The position numbers were made by a program, and so were the translations under genes. Shown here in pieces: positions 57,338 to 64,000 of a stretch of DNA of 64,000 nucleotides; position 1 is the first letter of the stretch, and each line of letters starts with the position of its first letter. The notes beneath the pieces are model-generated. The model did not search any database, was not told the origin of the DNA, and saw nothing but the letters and a program-made list of their open reading frames with translations. Source of the stretch: Affinundibacterium macrobrachii (GTDB taxonomy: Bacteria > Pseudomonadota > Gammaproteobacteria > Burkholderiales > Burkholderiaceae_D); assembly GCF_014652415.1 (NCBI RefSeq), contig NZ_BMYT01000001.1, positions 1,111,352 through 1,175,351 of the forward strand. The letters are read 5' to 3'.

Positions 57338-57399
57338 CGAACCATCCTGTCTGCACAATTTGCGTTGGTGAAAAATTGAAATCATATTAAGTGGCAGGA

Positions 57400-57428
57400 A
57401 GTATCCTTACTCAAATAACAATTGTCAA
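57400..57428 (-). promoter_or_regulatory. Sigma-70 promoter of the export operon
   Basis: The minus strand reads TTGACA (57423–57428), exactly 17 bp, then GATACT (57400–57405). This gives a perfect -35 and a four-of-six -10, 63 bp upstream of the ATPase start. Confidence 0.65.
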
Positions 57429-57439
57429 TTATCAATTGT
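57418..57439. promoter_or_regulatory. Palindromic operator over the export operon -35
   Basis: Arms ACAATTG (57418–57424) and CAATTGT (57433–57439) are exact inverted repeats with an 8-bp spacer that itself contains CAATTA. It covers the -35 hexamer, as expected for a repressor site. No regulator gene is adjacent. Confidence 0.55.
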
Positions 57440-57544
57440 GCTAAAGAATGATTTTATTTTTTATTTCCGCATTCATAATTCGATGTCGCATCACGCACAT
57501 GACTAAACATGCAGCTCAACACACAGCTAAATACAAATGTGGAA

Positions 57545-57574
57545 AACAAAAAACCCGCAATCACTTGCGGGTTT
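57545..57574 (-). terminator. Terminator after narK
   Basis: AAACCCGCAA pairs with TTGCGGGTTT over a 4-base loop (57551–57574), with an A-run to its left that is the T-tract on the minus strand. It lies 24 bp after the narK stop. Confidence 0.85.
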
Positions 57575-57597
57575 CTGTGGTCGAACTAAGCTACAAA

Positions 57598-58980
57598 TTA
57601 GCAAGGCATTTCAGCATTTTTACGTGAGTAGAACCACCAAGTAATCACCATGCAACTGATGTAGAAAGCGATGAAGGTGTACAAAGCCATATCAGGAGCG
57701 CCTGTGATTTTGATGGAAGTACCAAAACCCTGAGGAATAAAAAATCCACCATAAGCACCAATCGCACCTGAGAAACCTAAAACAGCGGCAGATTCTTTTG
57801 CTGCATCCAAACGCGCTTGTCTAATCGCAGCTTCACCTTTGCCTGCGCTAGCACGTTCTCTTTCTGTTTGAAAAATAATCGGAATCATGCAAAACGTTGA
57901 GCCGTTTCCTAAGCCAGTCAAAATAAACATACCAATAAACGAGAATAAAAACACACTAAATTGATGTGCGTGTAACGCTGGCAATATACCGAAAGCAATC
58001 ACTGCTGCCATTGCCGCGAAGACCCAGAATGTCAAACGTGCACCGCCCAATTTATCGGACAAGATACCACCGACTGGACGTGCTAAAGCACCAGCTAAAG
58101 GGCCGAGGAAAGCGAACTTTGCGACATCGACTTCAGGAAACTGTGCTTTAATCAACATCGCAAATGCTGCCGAGAATCCGATGAAAGAACCAAAGGTACC
58201 GATGTATAACCAGCACATTAACCAGTTATGTTTGCGTTTAAAAATGATTGCTTGATCAGAGAAAGACGCTTTGGCTGAGGCAATATCATTCATGCCAAAC
58301 CATGCTGCAATCGTTGCCACCACAATGAACGGCACCCAAATAAAGCCCGCATTCGCCAACCAAAACATTTTGTCAGTATTGGTTTTAACATTGTGATACA
58401 AGAAACCATCACCAGAAATCGCCGCACCGAATACTGCAGATGAAATCACTAGTGGTGCGACAAACTGCACGACTGAAACCCCAAGATTACCAATCCCAGC
58501 ATTCATGCCTGTGGCATATCCTTTACGTGATTTTGGGAAGAAGAAGCTGATGTTTGCCATACTCGAACTAAAGTTACCACCACCGAGGCCACACAATAGA
58601 GCGAGTATCAATAAGGTGGAATAACTGGTTGTGGGATCTTGCAAAGCGAAGCCCATGCCAATCGCTGGAATCAACAAACTCGCAGTCGATATCGCGGTGA
58701 AACGACGACCACCAAAAACAGGAACTAAAAAAGAATAAAAAATTCTCAGAGTTGCTCCCGACAATGCCGGCAAAGCAGTCAAGAAAAATAGCTGATCTTT
58801 GGTGAATTTAAATCCAGCCTTATCCAAGTTAGCAGCCACCACACTCCACAGCATCCACACTGAAAACGCTAACATCAAGCAAGGTATTGAAATCCACAAA
58901 TTTCGATTTGCAATGCCATTACCTTCTTTTTGCCAAAATCCACTATCCTCCGGCTCCCAACGACTTAATACATGTCCCAT
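57598..58980 (-). CDS. narK: NarK-type nitrate/nitrite MFS transporter
   Basis: 460 residues from ATG 58980; the GTG five codons earlier forms part of the AAGGAG ribosome-binding site. It has twelve transmembrane segments and nitrate-porter signatures: ALLCGLGGGNFSSSMANISFFFP near TM5 and GLGNGSTFCMIPIIF near TM10–11, with Gly-rich GFSGAIGAYGGFF between. It moves nitrate in, or exchanges nitrate for nitrite, at the inner membrane. It is part of the block with a Crp/Fnr regulator, NarL and NarX. Whether it is the H+-symport (NarK1) or antiport (NarK2) type is not settled. Confidence 0.88.
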   Translation of the reverse strand: MGHVLSRWEPEDSGFWQKEGNGIANRNLWISIPCLMLAFSVWMLWSVVAANLDKAGFKFTKDQLFFLTALPALSGATLRIFYSFLVPVFGGRRFTAISTASLLIPAIGMGFALQDPTTSYSTLLILALLCGLGGGNFSSSMANISFFFPKSRKGYATGMNAGIGNLGVSVVQFVAPLVISSAVFGAAISGDGFLYHNVKTNTDKMFWLANAGFIWVPFIVVATIAAWFGMNDIASAKASFSDQAIIFKRKHNWLMCWLYIGTFGSFIGFSAAFAMLIKAQFPEVDVAKFAFLGPLAGALARPVGGILSDKLGGARLTFWVFAAMAAVIAFGILPALHAHQFSVFLFSFIGMFILTGLGNGSTFCMIPIIFQTERERASAGKGEAAIRQARLDAAKESAAVLGFSGAIGAYGGFFIPQGFGTSIKITGAPDMALYTFIAFYISCMVITWWFYSRKNAEMPC

Positions 58981-59089
58981 CTCGTACTCCTTCACTGAAT
59001 TAATCTCACATTTAATCTCAAATTATTTTTGATGTTAGAGACTCTTTATGCCTGCTGATTTGTACTTACCAATGACAGTTCGACTGCAC

Positions 59090-59134
59090 AAAGAAAAACG
59101 CACCATCCTGAATGTCATCTTAAGGATGGTGCGT
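59090..59134 (-). terminator. Terminator after the Crp/Fnr gene
   Basis: ACGCACCATCCT (59098–59109) pairs with AGGATGGTGCGT (59123–59134), with an A-rich run at 59090–59097 acting as the T-tract on the minus strand. Confidence 0.85.
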
Positions 59135-59188
59135 CTATTTGAGAATTCTACGTATGGGGATAGAACGATCCGCAAAAGTAGGGGTTGA

Positions 59189-59974
59189 TCAGCCAAAAGA
59201 ACTAGTCCGAACTCCCTGCTCTACATTTAATTCCGGCGTGATACGTCGCGTTAAGGGGCGCACATTATTTTTAGCAGCTGGTGTCTCTTGTGCTGCGCTA
59301 GTGCTTGCATACGCCTTCAATGCCGTCATGCAGTGAATATAAATTCGCGATGCGCTGACACGGATTAAGTTTAATTCACTTAAGTGATGCAACATCCGAG
59401 AGAAAGTCTCTGGCGTTAGATTGAGTAAAGATGCCACCACATTTTTCTTTAACTCAAGGCGGATGTCGTTACTGTCTTGGGTAACAGCAACCTGTACCAA
59501 ATAATCGACCACCCTTTGCATGGCATTGTGCGATGATTGTCGTTCTACGCTGCGGATAAATCCTAGCAAACGATACGACAAACCCGTCATCATTTGACGT
59601 GCAATTGTTGGTGATTGGTCGAGCAATTTAAATAGCGCATTACGCGGCAAACGCAGTAGCAAAGAAGGCTCTAAAGACTCTGCATAAAATGGATATGGCT
59701 CGTCTAAGAACAGCATAGCTTCACCAAAACATTGACCCGGGCGAATTAACTCAACGATCTTGTCACTGCCATTGGACGATGGAATCGCCAATTTCACCAA
59801 GCCATAGACCAAAATAAAACAGGCATCTGCCGTATCGCCTTTTTGAAACAGACTCAGACCTTTATCTAACTCCATTTTCACGACTTCTTTTTTTAAGCTT
59901 TCTAACTCAAACGGCGAAATATGGCGAAATAAAGCCTGATTCGATAAAAGTCCATCAAGATTAATCTTACTCAT
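59189..59974 (-). CDS. Crp/Fnr family transcriptional regulator (Dnr/NnrR-like)
   Basis: A 261-residue protein. The cyclic-nucleotide-binding-like beta-roll spans about 15–125, the dimer helix about 130–160, and the wHTH about 165–215 (KKNVVASLLNLTPETFSRMLHHL). The N-terminal Cys cluster of the oxygen sensor FNR is absent; only isolated Cys occur at about 51 and 82. It is therefore more like heme/NO-responsive Dnr-type regulators. It has an unusual 45-residue basic C-terminal tail. Its place between narK and narL suggests control of nitrate respiration or nitrosative-stress genes. Confidence 0.85.
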   Translation of the reverse strand: MSKINLDGLLSNQALFRHISPFELESLKKEVVKMELDKGLSLFQKGDTADACFILVYGLVKLAIPSSNGSDKIVELIRPGQCFGEAMLFLDEPYPFYAESLEPSLLLRLPRNALFKLLDQSPTIARQMMTGLSYRLLGFIRSVERQSSHNAMQRVVDYLVQVAVTQDSNDIRLELKKNVVASLLNLTPETFSRMLHHLSELNLIRVSASRIYIHCMTALKAYASTSAAQETPAAKNNVRPLTRRITPELNVEQGVRTSSFG

Positions 59975-59981
59975 AGCGAGT

Positions 59982-60021
59982 CCCCCATCTTATAAATGTG
60001 TGTGACACAGTGTAATGGGGG
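59982..60021. other. Inverted repeat between narL and the Crp/Fnr gene
   Basis: CCCCCAT (about 59982–59988) and ATGGGGG (60015–60021) are exact inverted repeats around TGTG-TGA-CACA, itself a short palindrome. It lies immediately upstream of the Crp/Fnr start. It could be an operator for that regulator or a weak attenuator. Confidence 0.35.
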
Positions 60022-60110
60022 AAGATAAGCGTCGACTATACGTCGTTAGGAGTAGTTCGGCGTTGCAGATGGCTAGTCATTATTTGCCGAGTTGACAATC
60101 TTATGGGTAA

Positions 60111-60755
60111 TTACTTGTCCATCCCATGCTCAACCGCATAGACCGCAATTTGCACACGGCTAGTTAGATTAAGCTTTTTCAGAATGTTTTGTACATGAAT
60201 TTTGACTGTGCTTTCAGCAACATCAAGATTGCGCGCAATTTCTTTATTACTTTCACCACGGGCTAGGCACACCATCGTCTCGCGTTCACGTGGTGTCAGT
60301 TTTTCACGTTCTGGCGCGGTCGATACATTATTCCCTGATCGAAATTGCATGACCAACTTGGCTGTCATCGACTCCGCAATCACAGGCTCACCAGCGGCAG
60401 CGCGTTTAATCGCTTGGGTTAGATAGTCCGCTTCAATATTCTTCAACAAATAGCCACGAGCGCCATTCTTTAAAGCGGTTGTTAGGTCTTCTGCTTCTTC
60501 TGAGACTGTCAGCATCAACACTGCAGTGTCGGGCAAATCTTCGACGATCAATTGCATCGCTTCCAATCCAGATAAGCCTGGCATGTTTAAATCCATTAAC
60601 ACGACATCAGGCTTTAATTGTTTTGCGCGTTTGATACCTTCCAAACCATCAGAGGCCTCGCCAACAATTTCGAATTCGGGGTTACGTTGCAATAACAATC
60701 GTATGCCACTACGAAACAAGCTGTGATCATCGACTAATAAAATTTTTATGCTCAT
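60111..60755 (-). CDS. narL: Nitrate/nitrite response regulator NarL
   Basis: A 214-residue protein. The receiver has Asp9/Asp10 and phosphoacceptor Asp55 (LMDLNMPG). A LuxR/FixJ-type HTH (about 148–212) includes LTPRERETMVCLARGESNKEIARNLDVAESTVKIHVQ-type spacing. It follows narX on the same strand with a 64-bp gap that contains a 14-bp tandem repeat, so the two are probably co-transcribed. On nitrate sensing by NarX it should activate nitrate respiration genes. Confidence 0.9.
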   Translation of the reverse strand: MSIKILLVDDHSLFRSGIRLLLQRNPEFEIVGEASDGLEGIKRAKQLKPDVVLMDLNMPGLSGLEAMQLIVEDLPDTAVLMLTVSEEAEDLTTALKNGARGYLLKNIEADYLTQAIKRAAAGEPVIAESMTAKLVMQFRSGNNVSTAPEREKLTPRERETMVCLARGESNKEIARNLDVAESTVKIHVQNILKKLNLTSRVQIAVYAVEHGMDK

Positions 60756-60791
60756 GTCTCTACAATTTCTTCGCTAGATTGTTTACTAAGT

Positions 60792-60833
60792 TTAAGCCAC
60801 CAGAATTAAGCCACAAGAATTAAGCAACTAAGC
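60792..60833. repeat. 14-bp tandem repeat, three copies, starting at the narX stop
   Basis: Units TTAAGCCACCAGAA (60792), TTAAGCCACAAGAA (60806) and TTAAGCAACTAAGC (60820) read on the plus strand. The TTA at 60820–60822 is the narX stop codon (TAA on the minus strand). The two further TTA copies 14 and 28 bp on put TAA in the other two frames. Confidence 0.85.
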
Positions 60834-62745
60834 GTTCTGCACGTTTCAAGTGCAAAGCAATTGTAGTGCCTTGGTCAACTGAACTCTCAATCGAAAACTG
60901 TGCAGCAAGACGCTCGGCTCGTTCGTGCATAATGCGTAAGCCAACGTGACTATCACCTTTTTGCGCGACCTTACTCATATCAAAACCAGCGCCATCATCA
61001 TGAACCGTCATCACAAAATCACGATCGTTTGCAACCTTGACTTTAACCTCGCTCGCTTGCGCATGTTTACGCACATTTGATAAGGCTTCCTGCAAGATAA
61101 ACAGCACTTGTAATTGCTGCTCAGGCGCTAATTGTGCGCCATCACCACTAATTTCTATCGTCGCGTGTACGCCAGTTTGACGCTGAAATTTAGACACCAC
61201 GTTACGCATTTCAGATTCTAAATTACTGTCTTGCAAACGGGTACGGAAATTTAACAAAAGTTCTCGCACATCCTCGTAACTTTCTTGGATTCCTGCACGT
61301 AGCAGCGGCGTGATATCGTGAATTTCTTCGATATCATTGCGCTTCAATGAGTCTTCCAACATCTGCACTTGCAAGTTCAAGAAATTAAGCCCTTGTGCAA
61401 TACTGTCGTGCAAACCTTGCGCCAACAAATTGCGCTCTTGCGACACCGCGAATTCTTTTTCTCTGGCGATTAAGCGCTGATTCTCAATCGATGAACCTAA
61501 GTTTTTACCCAAAATTTCTAGCAAGCGACGTTCCTCGCCTTTCACTACACGCTCTTGAGAAAAGTGCAAAGAGAAACTACCGATCACTTGATCACGCGCC
61601 TGAATTTGAAACACGGCTAAGGAGACATAGCCTTCTTCTTGGCAACGATAACGTTTTTGTTGATCCAATAAACGAAAATCGCGCACTAAAATAACGCCTT
61701 TCGAAGTAGCAGCACCACACAAGCAATCATCTTTTTTAATGCAATGCTCTTCCTCAATCATTTTTTCCGAAATACCTTCATGTACCGTGATATGAACATT
61801 ACCTTTATCATTATCGAGAATACGAACCGTACCACCATCGGCATTCATTCTCTGCATAATTCTATGCAAGAATCCACGGCATAATTCTTCAATCGCATGA
61901 GGGCCAGAGAGAAATGCCGCGATCTCATACATCGTACTAATTTCGTGATTCTGCGCTTGTAGCTTTGCGGTTTTTTCTGAAACACGATCTTCCAAAGTTC
62001 TATGCACAGTTTGCACATGATCGGCCATTTGATTAAAGGCTTGGGCTAAGACGCCGAATTCATCTTCAGTTTCTATCGGAAGTCGCACGCTTAAATCGTC
62101 TTTACTCATACGCGCGATACCCGCTTGCATGCGCGTAACTGGACCAACAATCCACAAGTACAAAAGATAAAGTAAGGCAATACTGGCGGCGAGTGACATA
62201 AAAATCAAGGCGGTCTGACACAGCCTTAGCCACGTGGTTTTTTCTTCTAATTCGACTTCAACTAGCGAGACCAGTTGATTAATATTTTTAACGAATCCGG
62301 GTAATTGTGCAGCATAAACTTCTAGCGCAATTTGCTTTAATTGTGGATCGGTTTGCGCCACGACTTTCTGCGCGTTGACTTGAATATGTTGATGCCAATC
62401 TTGCTGCACCTTTTTCATTTGCTCGCGTATCGGTGTCGTTTGTGGCAAGAACAAAGGGCGCTTGGCATCACCATGTTCGAGATCGGATAAGGTGCGATTA
62501 AATTCTTGCAACTCTTGTATAACGCTATTACCCTTCTGCGGATGTTCCAAAACCATCGCCAAGCGATAAGAACGCATACGCAAACTACCCGCCTCATTAA
62601 TCGCTGCGCCACCACCTTCTAACTGCCAAGACAATAATAAGGTGTAACCAATCGCAGCTAAAGTCAAAGCCAAACCAACTACCGTCGTCATTAAAATACG
62701 AAAAGTCAGGCGCTTGCCTATCGGTAATTGGTTGGTGGAATCCAT
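60820..62745 (-). CDS. narX: Nitrate/nitrite sensor histidine kinase NarX
   Basis: A 641-residue protein. TM1 spans about 16–40 and is followed directly by the nitrate-binding P-box (residues 46–63, containing INEAGSLRMRSYRL). A periplasmic four-helix region, TM2 (about 177–200) and HAMP (200–255) come next. A GAF-like central module has the Cys cluster C335, C341, C343 and C368. The HisKA_3 domain has His446 in GLHDSIAQG, and the HATPase has DDGAGFD and HVGLRIMHER. It phosphorylates NarL in response to nitrate. It ends with the tandem repeat that covers its stop codon. Confidence 0.93.
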   Translation of the reverse strand: MDSTNQLPIGKRLTFRILMTTVVGLALTLAAIGYTLLLSWQLEGGGAAINEAGSLRMRSYRLAMVLEHPQKGNSVIQELQEFNRTLSDLEHGDAKRPLFLPQTTPIREQMKKVQQDWHQHIQVNAQKVVAQTDPQLKQIALEVYAAQLPGFVKNINQLVSLVEVELEEKTTWLRLCQTALIFMSLAASIALLYLLYLWIVGPVTRMQAGIARMSKDDLSVRLPIETEDEFGVLAQAFNQMADHVQTVHRTLEDRVSEKTAKLQAQNHEISTMYEIAAFLSGPHAIEELCRGFLHRIMQRMNADGGTVRILDNDKGNVHITVHEGISEKMIEEEHCIKKDDCLCGAATSKGVILVRDFRLLDQQKRYRCQEEGYVSLAVFQIQARDQVIGSFSLHFSQERVVKGEERRLLEILGKNLGSSIENQRLIAREKEFAVSQERNLLAQGLHDSIAQGLNFLNLQVQMLEDSLKRNDIEEIHDITPLLRAGIQESYEDVRELLLNFRTRLQDSNLESEMRNVVSKFQRQTGVHATIEISGDGAQLAPEQQLQVLFILQEALSNVRKHAQASEVKVKVANDRDFVMTVHDDGAGFDMSKVAQKGDSHVGLRIMHERAERLAAQFSIESSVDQGTTIALHLKRAERLVA

Positions 62746-62779
62746 ATGGCTCTTCTCTAACTCGCTGTGTTTTTCACTT

Positions 62780-62834
62780 TGATTGATCTGCTATTGATCG
62801 ACTATTGACCGACTATTGACTGACTATTGATCAA
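62780..62834. repeat. 11-bp tandem repeat just after the carbonic anhydrase stop
   Basis: CTATTGATCGA, CTATTGACCGA, CTATTGACTGA and CTATTGATCAA at 62791, 62802, 62813 and 62824, plus a degenerate unit TGATTGATCTG at 62780. It fills the spacer between the carbonic anhydrase stop (62839) and narX. Each CTA is a TAG on the coding minus strand. Confidence 0.85.
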
Positions 62835-62838
62835 CTAC

Positions 62839-63570
62839 TCAATCAACCAACTCTGGATTTTTGCTAACTTCTTCTGTCGTTTCATGTGATTCAACAGCAT
62901 CAACACTGCTCGCGTGCGGCACACCAAGTGGGCACACCATAGGCAGAAAGCTATCGGTACGGTCAGAGTATGCCAGCAATGCGCCGTTTGTCATATCGAA
63001 ATACCAACCATGTAGTGCAATTTCGCCACTTTGTTCACGTTCTGCAACCCACGGGAAGCTACGCAAATTATTGAGTGACATGATAATCGCCCCAAGCTCG
63101 CAGGCGTGATTTTGTACTTCTTTGCTACAGTGACTTAATTGGCTTAACACTTGCTGTTTAACCGGTTCAACAATACGCATCCAACGACCAATAAAATCAA
63201 TCTTACGACTCGGTTGATAACCCTGCATCAATGCCCGTATGCCACCACATTTTTCGTGCCCCATGACGATAATACGCTTCACATTTAAAGCTTCTACCGC
63301 AAACTGTATCGCTGCACTAACCCCTTGTTGATTGCCAGATTCATTACATGGTGGCACTAAATTCGCCACATTGCGAATCACAAAAATATCGCCAGGATCA
63401 CAATCAAGTAGTAAAGCAGGATCAACCCGCGAATCACAACAGCCAATTAACAAGGTAGTCGGATTCTGACCATTATTCAACTTATTATAAAGCGGCTTTT
63501 CACCAGCAAAATATTTGGACTGAAAGCGTTGAAACCCTTCAATAAATTGGTGAATATTACGCACTTCCAT
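62839..63570 (-). CDS. Beta-class carbonic anhydrase
   Basis: 243 residues from ATG 63570, which has GAGG six bases upstream; a GTG four codons earlier is the ribosome-binding region. The zinc ligands are in GCCDSRVDP (Cys44, with Asp46–Arg48 dyad) and MGHEKCGG (His105, Cys108). It interconverts CO2 and bicarbonate in the cytoplasm. It lies upstream of narX on the same strand, separated by a tandem-repeat spacer. The last 35 residues are acidic and Ser/Glu-rich, beyond the usual fold. Confidence 0.92.
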   Translation of the reverse strand: MEVRNIHQFIEGFQRFQSKYFAGEKPLYNKLNNGQNPTTLLIGCCDSRVDPALLLDCDPGDIFVIRNVANLVPPCNESGNQQGVSAAIQFAVEALNVKRIIVMGHEKCGGIRALMQGYQPSRKIDFIGRWMRIVEPVKQQVLSQLSHCSKEVQNHACELGAIIMSLNNLRSFPWVAEREQSGEIALHGWYFDMTNGALLAYSDRTDSFLPMVCPLGVPHASSVDAVESHETTEEVSKNPELVD

Positions 63571-63600
63571 CTTCAACCTCACTCTATTTTACTCAGTAGA

Positions 63601-64000
63601 CTATCCACCGGTTTGTGACATAAACCGGATAATTTTATGTCTTTGTGTCGTGAACTCGTGGCGCTCTGGTTTGAGTTCTATCGCTTCTCGTATCGCCTGT
63701 TCAAGCTCTGTATCACTGATCCCCGCACGCAATAAAGGACGCAAAGCAAATTGTTCGTCTTGCCCCAAGCACATATACAGCGTGCCATCGACCGCCAAAC
63801 GTACGCGATTGCAACTGGCACAAAAATGTTGGCTAATCGGCGAAATAAAACCGATCGTTCCTTGCCCATCTCGACGTGTCCAATAGCGTGCCGGACCGCC
63901 ACCCAATTCTTCAGCCGCTGGAATCAAATCAAACTGACGCACCAATTGGTCTCGAATTGGACCAATGTCGCGGTATTGACTATTTTGTCCAGTACTACCC
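63601..64000 (-). CDS. moaA: GTP 3',8-cyclase MoaA, C-terminal part (cut by window edge)
   Basis: About 132 codons, open to the right edge (STGQNSQYRDIGPIRDQLVRQF…). It has the MoaA C-terminal 4Fe-4S motif FCASCNRVRLAVDGTLYMC (Cys-x2-Cys-x13-Cys) after GTIGFISPISQHF, and the terminal Gly-Gly (SQTGG) that enters the active site. The N-terminal radical-SAM half lies outside the window; the TTG at 63945 is not a real start. It makes the molybdopterin precursor, needed for nitrate reductase, which fits the NarXL/NarK neighbourhood. It ends 30 bp before the carbonic anhydrase start. Confidence 0.92.
   Translation of the reverse strand, partial: GSTGQNSQYRDIGPIRDQLVRQFDLIPAAEELGGGPARYWTRRDGQGTIGFISPISQHFCASCNRVRLAVDGTLYMCLGQDEQFALRPLLRAGISDTELEQAIREAIELKPERHEFTTQRHKIIRFMSQTGG

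Noticed and set aside
57447-57620. Short ORF across the narK terminator
   Set aside because: It overlaps a clear terminator and the narK 3' end and has no ribosome-binding site; not a plausible cargo peptide for the export operon.
58981-59188. FNR-type anaerobox (TTGAT-N4-ATCAA) upstream of narK
   Set aside because: Only an inverted arrangement of TCAA and TTGA halves with wrong spacing is present, so no site is called.
63601-63945. Complete 114-residue protein starting at 63945
   Set aside because: The frame continues to the window edge with MoaA-like sequence, so this is only the C-terminal part of moaA.
1-64000. tRNA, rRNA, phage, integrase or insertion-sequence genes
   Set aside because: None was recognised on either strand; the repeats in the prp region carry no transposase gene.

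Overview
The window looks like a chromosomal segment of a moderate- to low-GC betaproteobacterium of the order Burkholderiales, most like the Oxalobacteraceae/Undibacterium group. This is an inference from gene content and order: a cysI–DUF934–cysH–cysD–cysN–cobA cluster, lptFG divergent from pepA, an AcnD/PrpF-type methylcitrate operon with PrpR, and NarXL/NarK. There are about 48 protein genes. I see no rRNA, tRNA, CRISPR array, transposase, integrase or phage gene.

Layout. 1–9.5 kb: a glycine-zipper lipoprotein, an M16 zinc peptidase, a GntR–ABC (YtrA-type) operon, a secreted S9 peptidase and an RNase H-like protein. 9.7–18.6 kb: a membrane sulfatase/phosphoethanolamine-transferase-like protein whose first codons appear frameshifted, a TauE/SafE exporter, then the assimilatory sulfate operon. 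That operon has an APS-type CysH and no CysC, so sulfate goes to APS, sulfite and sulfide, with CobA (and a CbiX-like chelatase nearby) making siroheme. 18.9–28.5 kb: bacteriohemerythrin, CbiX, lptG/lptF, pepA, an ExoIII-type nuclease, a P-type cation ATPase and an HDOD protein.

28.6–39.8 kb: the 2-methylcitrate cycle for propionate. prpB–prpC–acnD–prpF–prpE run on the minus strand and prpR is divergent. A textbook sigma-54 promoter precedes prpB, and a seven-unit 12-bp repeat array abuts prpR. Each spacer inside this operon carries a different hairpin-forming repeat element.

39.9–52 kb: signalling and miscellaneous genes. These are a CheY-like receiver–CheC–diguanylate cyclase operon, a large GAF/PAS histidine kinase, two related orphan periplasmic solute-binding proteins, a secreted amidohydrolase, a DUF6445-like protein, an Ig-like/RCC1 lipoprotein and a DyP peroxidase. 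52–57.4 kb: a tightly coupled four-gene MacB-like export operon with three periplasmic adaptor modules, two of them fused in one protein, behind a promoter overlapped by a palindrome. 57.6–64 kb: a nitrate-response block (NarK, Crp/Fnr-type regulator, NarL, NarX), a beta-carbonic anhydrase and the 3' part of moaA, which runs off the right edge.

The most unusual signals are the hairpin elements in all prp operon spacers, the PrpR-proximal 12-bp array, the double-adaptor export operon, and short tandem repeats (11 or 14 bp) that start at or next to stop codons and place stop codons in all three frames.
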